From assembly GCA_030425785.1 (NCBI GenBank), contig JAUHYJ010000271.1, positions 1-5,701 on the forward strand: a DNA stretch of 5,701 bases. Direction: 5' to 3'. Positions 5,569 through 5,701 of the stretch are shown here, in pieces. Source of the DNA: Acidimicrobiia bacterium. GTDB taxonomy: Bacteria > Actinomycetota > Acidimicrobiia > Acidimicrobiales > Ilumatobacteraceae. Numbering within the stretch: the first letter of the stretch is position 1; each line of letters begins with the position of its first letter. A program made the position numbers and the translations under genes. Below the pieces are notes generated by a model, which worked only from the letters and a program-made list of their open reading frames with translations, was not told where the DNA came from and ran no database searches.

Positions 5569-5701
5569 TCACGATCCGACGATGCCGCCGTCCTTGCGTC
5601 GGATCACGATGGTCGCCGCACGCGGGATCTCGGGGCCGCCGGCCCCGGGCACCGACGCGGGCCCGCCGGCTCCGGGCACCGACGCCGGACCGCCGGCTCC
5701 A
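5569..5701 (-). CDS. Unrecognised protein, C-terminal 43 residues with Gly/Ala/Pro repeats (truncated by window edge)
   Basis: On the minus strand an open frame enters at the right edge and stops at TGA (TCA at 5569-5571), giving 43 residues. It reads as two copies of GAGGPASVP, then GAGGPEIPR, then a short tail ATIVIRRKDGGIVGS that could form a beta strand ending in a basic turn. The start lies beyond the window. Support comes from the convergent layout: the stop sits 8 bases from a strong hairpin that also ends the plus-strand unit. The repeat copies differ only at positions silent in this frame. However, an open plus-strand frame from ATG 5582 uses the same wobble positions and would read as GPPAPGTDA repeats; it lacks a ribosome binding site, so I prefer the minus strand. 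I do not recognise the family; the Gly/Ala/Pro stretch resembles a flexible linker before a C-terminal tail. Confidence 0.55.
   Translation of the reverse strand, partial: GAGGPASVPGAGGPASVPGAGGPEIPRAATIVIRRKDGGIVGS
5632..5700. repeat. 27-bp tandem repeat (2 full copies plus a 15-bp part)
   Basis: The units 5674-5700 and 5647-5673 match at 25 of 27 bases, and 5632-5646 continues the pattern for 15 bases. The unit length is nine codons, encoding GAGGPASVP on the minus strand. Both mismatches fall at codon third positions. The array may continue past the right edge. Confidence 0.8.

Noticed and set aside
5582..5701. Plus-strand ORF from ATG 5582 with GPPAPGTDA repeats
   Set aside because: There is no ribosome binding site upstream, and the minus-strand stop beside a convergent terminator is a better explanation. 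It is kept as the alternative in the minus-strand entry.

Overview
The window is about 70% GC by eye, with strong G/C preference at codon third positions and many CGATC/GATCG words. With an AfsR-like STAND ATPase, this points to a high-GC actinobacterium. An Ilumatobacter-like member of the Acidimicrobiia is my best guess from the protein style, but it is an inference and not a demonstrated placement.

Layout, left to right: (1) the C-terminal third of a YfbK-type von Willebrand factor A protein (+, cut by the left edge, stop at 593), followed by a strong hairpin at 604-635; (2) a complete aldo/keto reductase (+, 665-1660); (3) a complete 887-residue STAND/NB-ARC-type ATPase with TPR-like helices and an actinobacterial C-terminal domain (-, 1691-4354), convergent with the reductase and sharing with it a hairpin at 1656-1695 that covers both stop codons; (4) a 90-bp divergent intergenic region carrying three near-identical CGATCTCAC direct repeats; (5) a homocysteine S-methyltransferase (+, 4445-5398) overlapping by ATGA a 38-residue basic mini-ORF (5395-5511); (6) a very strong hairpin (5510-5560) that begins at the mini-ORF stop; (7) the C-terminal 43 codons of an unrecognised minus-strand gene (5569-5701) containing a nine-residue Gly/Ala/Pro repeat.

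The genes are mostly single transcription units separated by hairpins, so this is not one pathway operon. The one relationship that looks regulatory is the divergent pair STAND ATPase / homocysteine methyltransferase. The three spaced direct repeats between them overlap the STAND start codon and sit just upstream of the methyltransferase. This would suit a regulator controlling itself and its neighbour, but it is a hypothesis from layout only.

No RNA genes, insertion sequences, CRISPR arrays or prophage genes were seen. I do not see convincing evidence for a wholly new system. The items most worth checking are the repeat cluster, the STAND C-terminal domain (a possible winged helix interrupted by a coiled coil), and the coupled 38-residue ORF.
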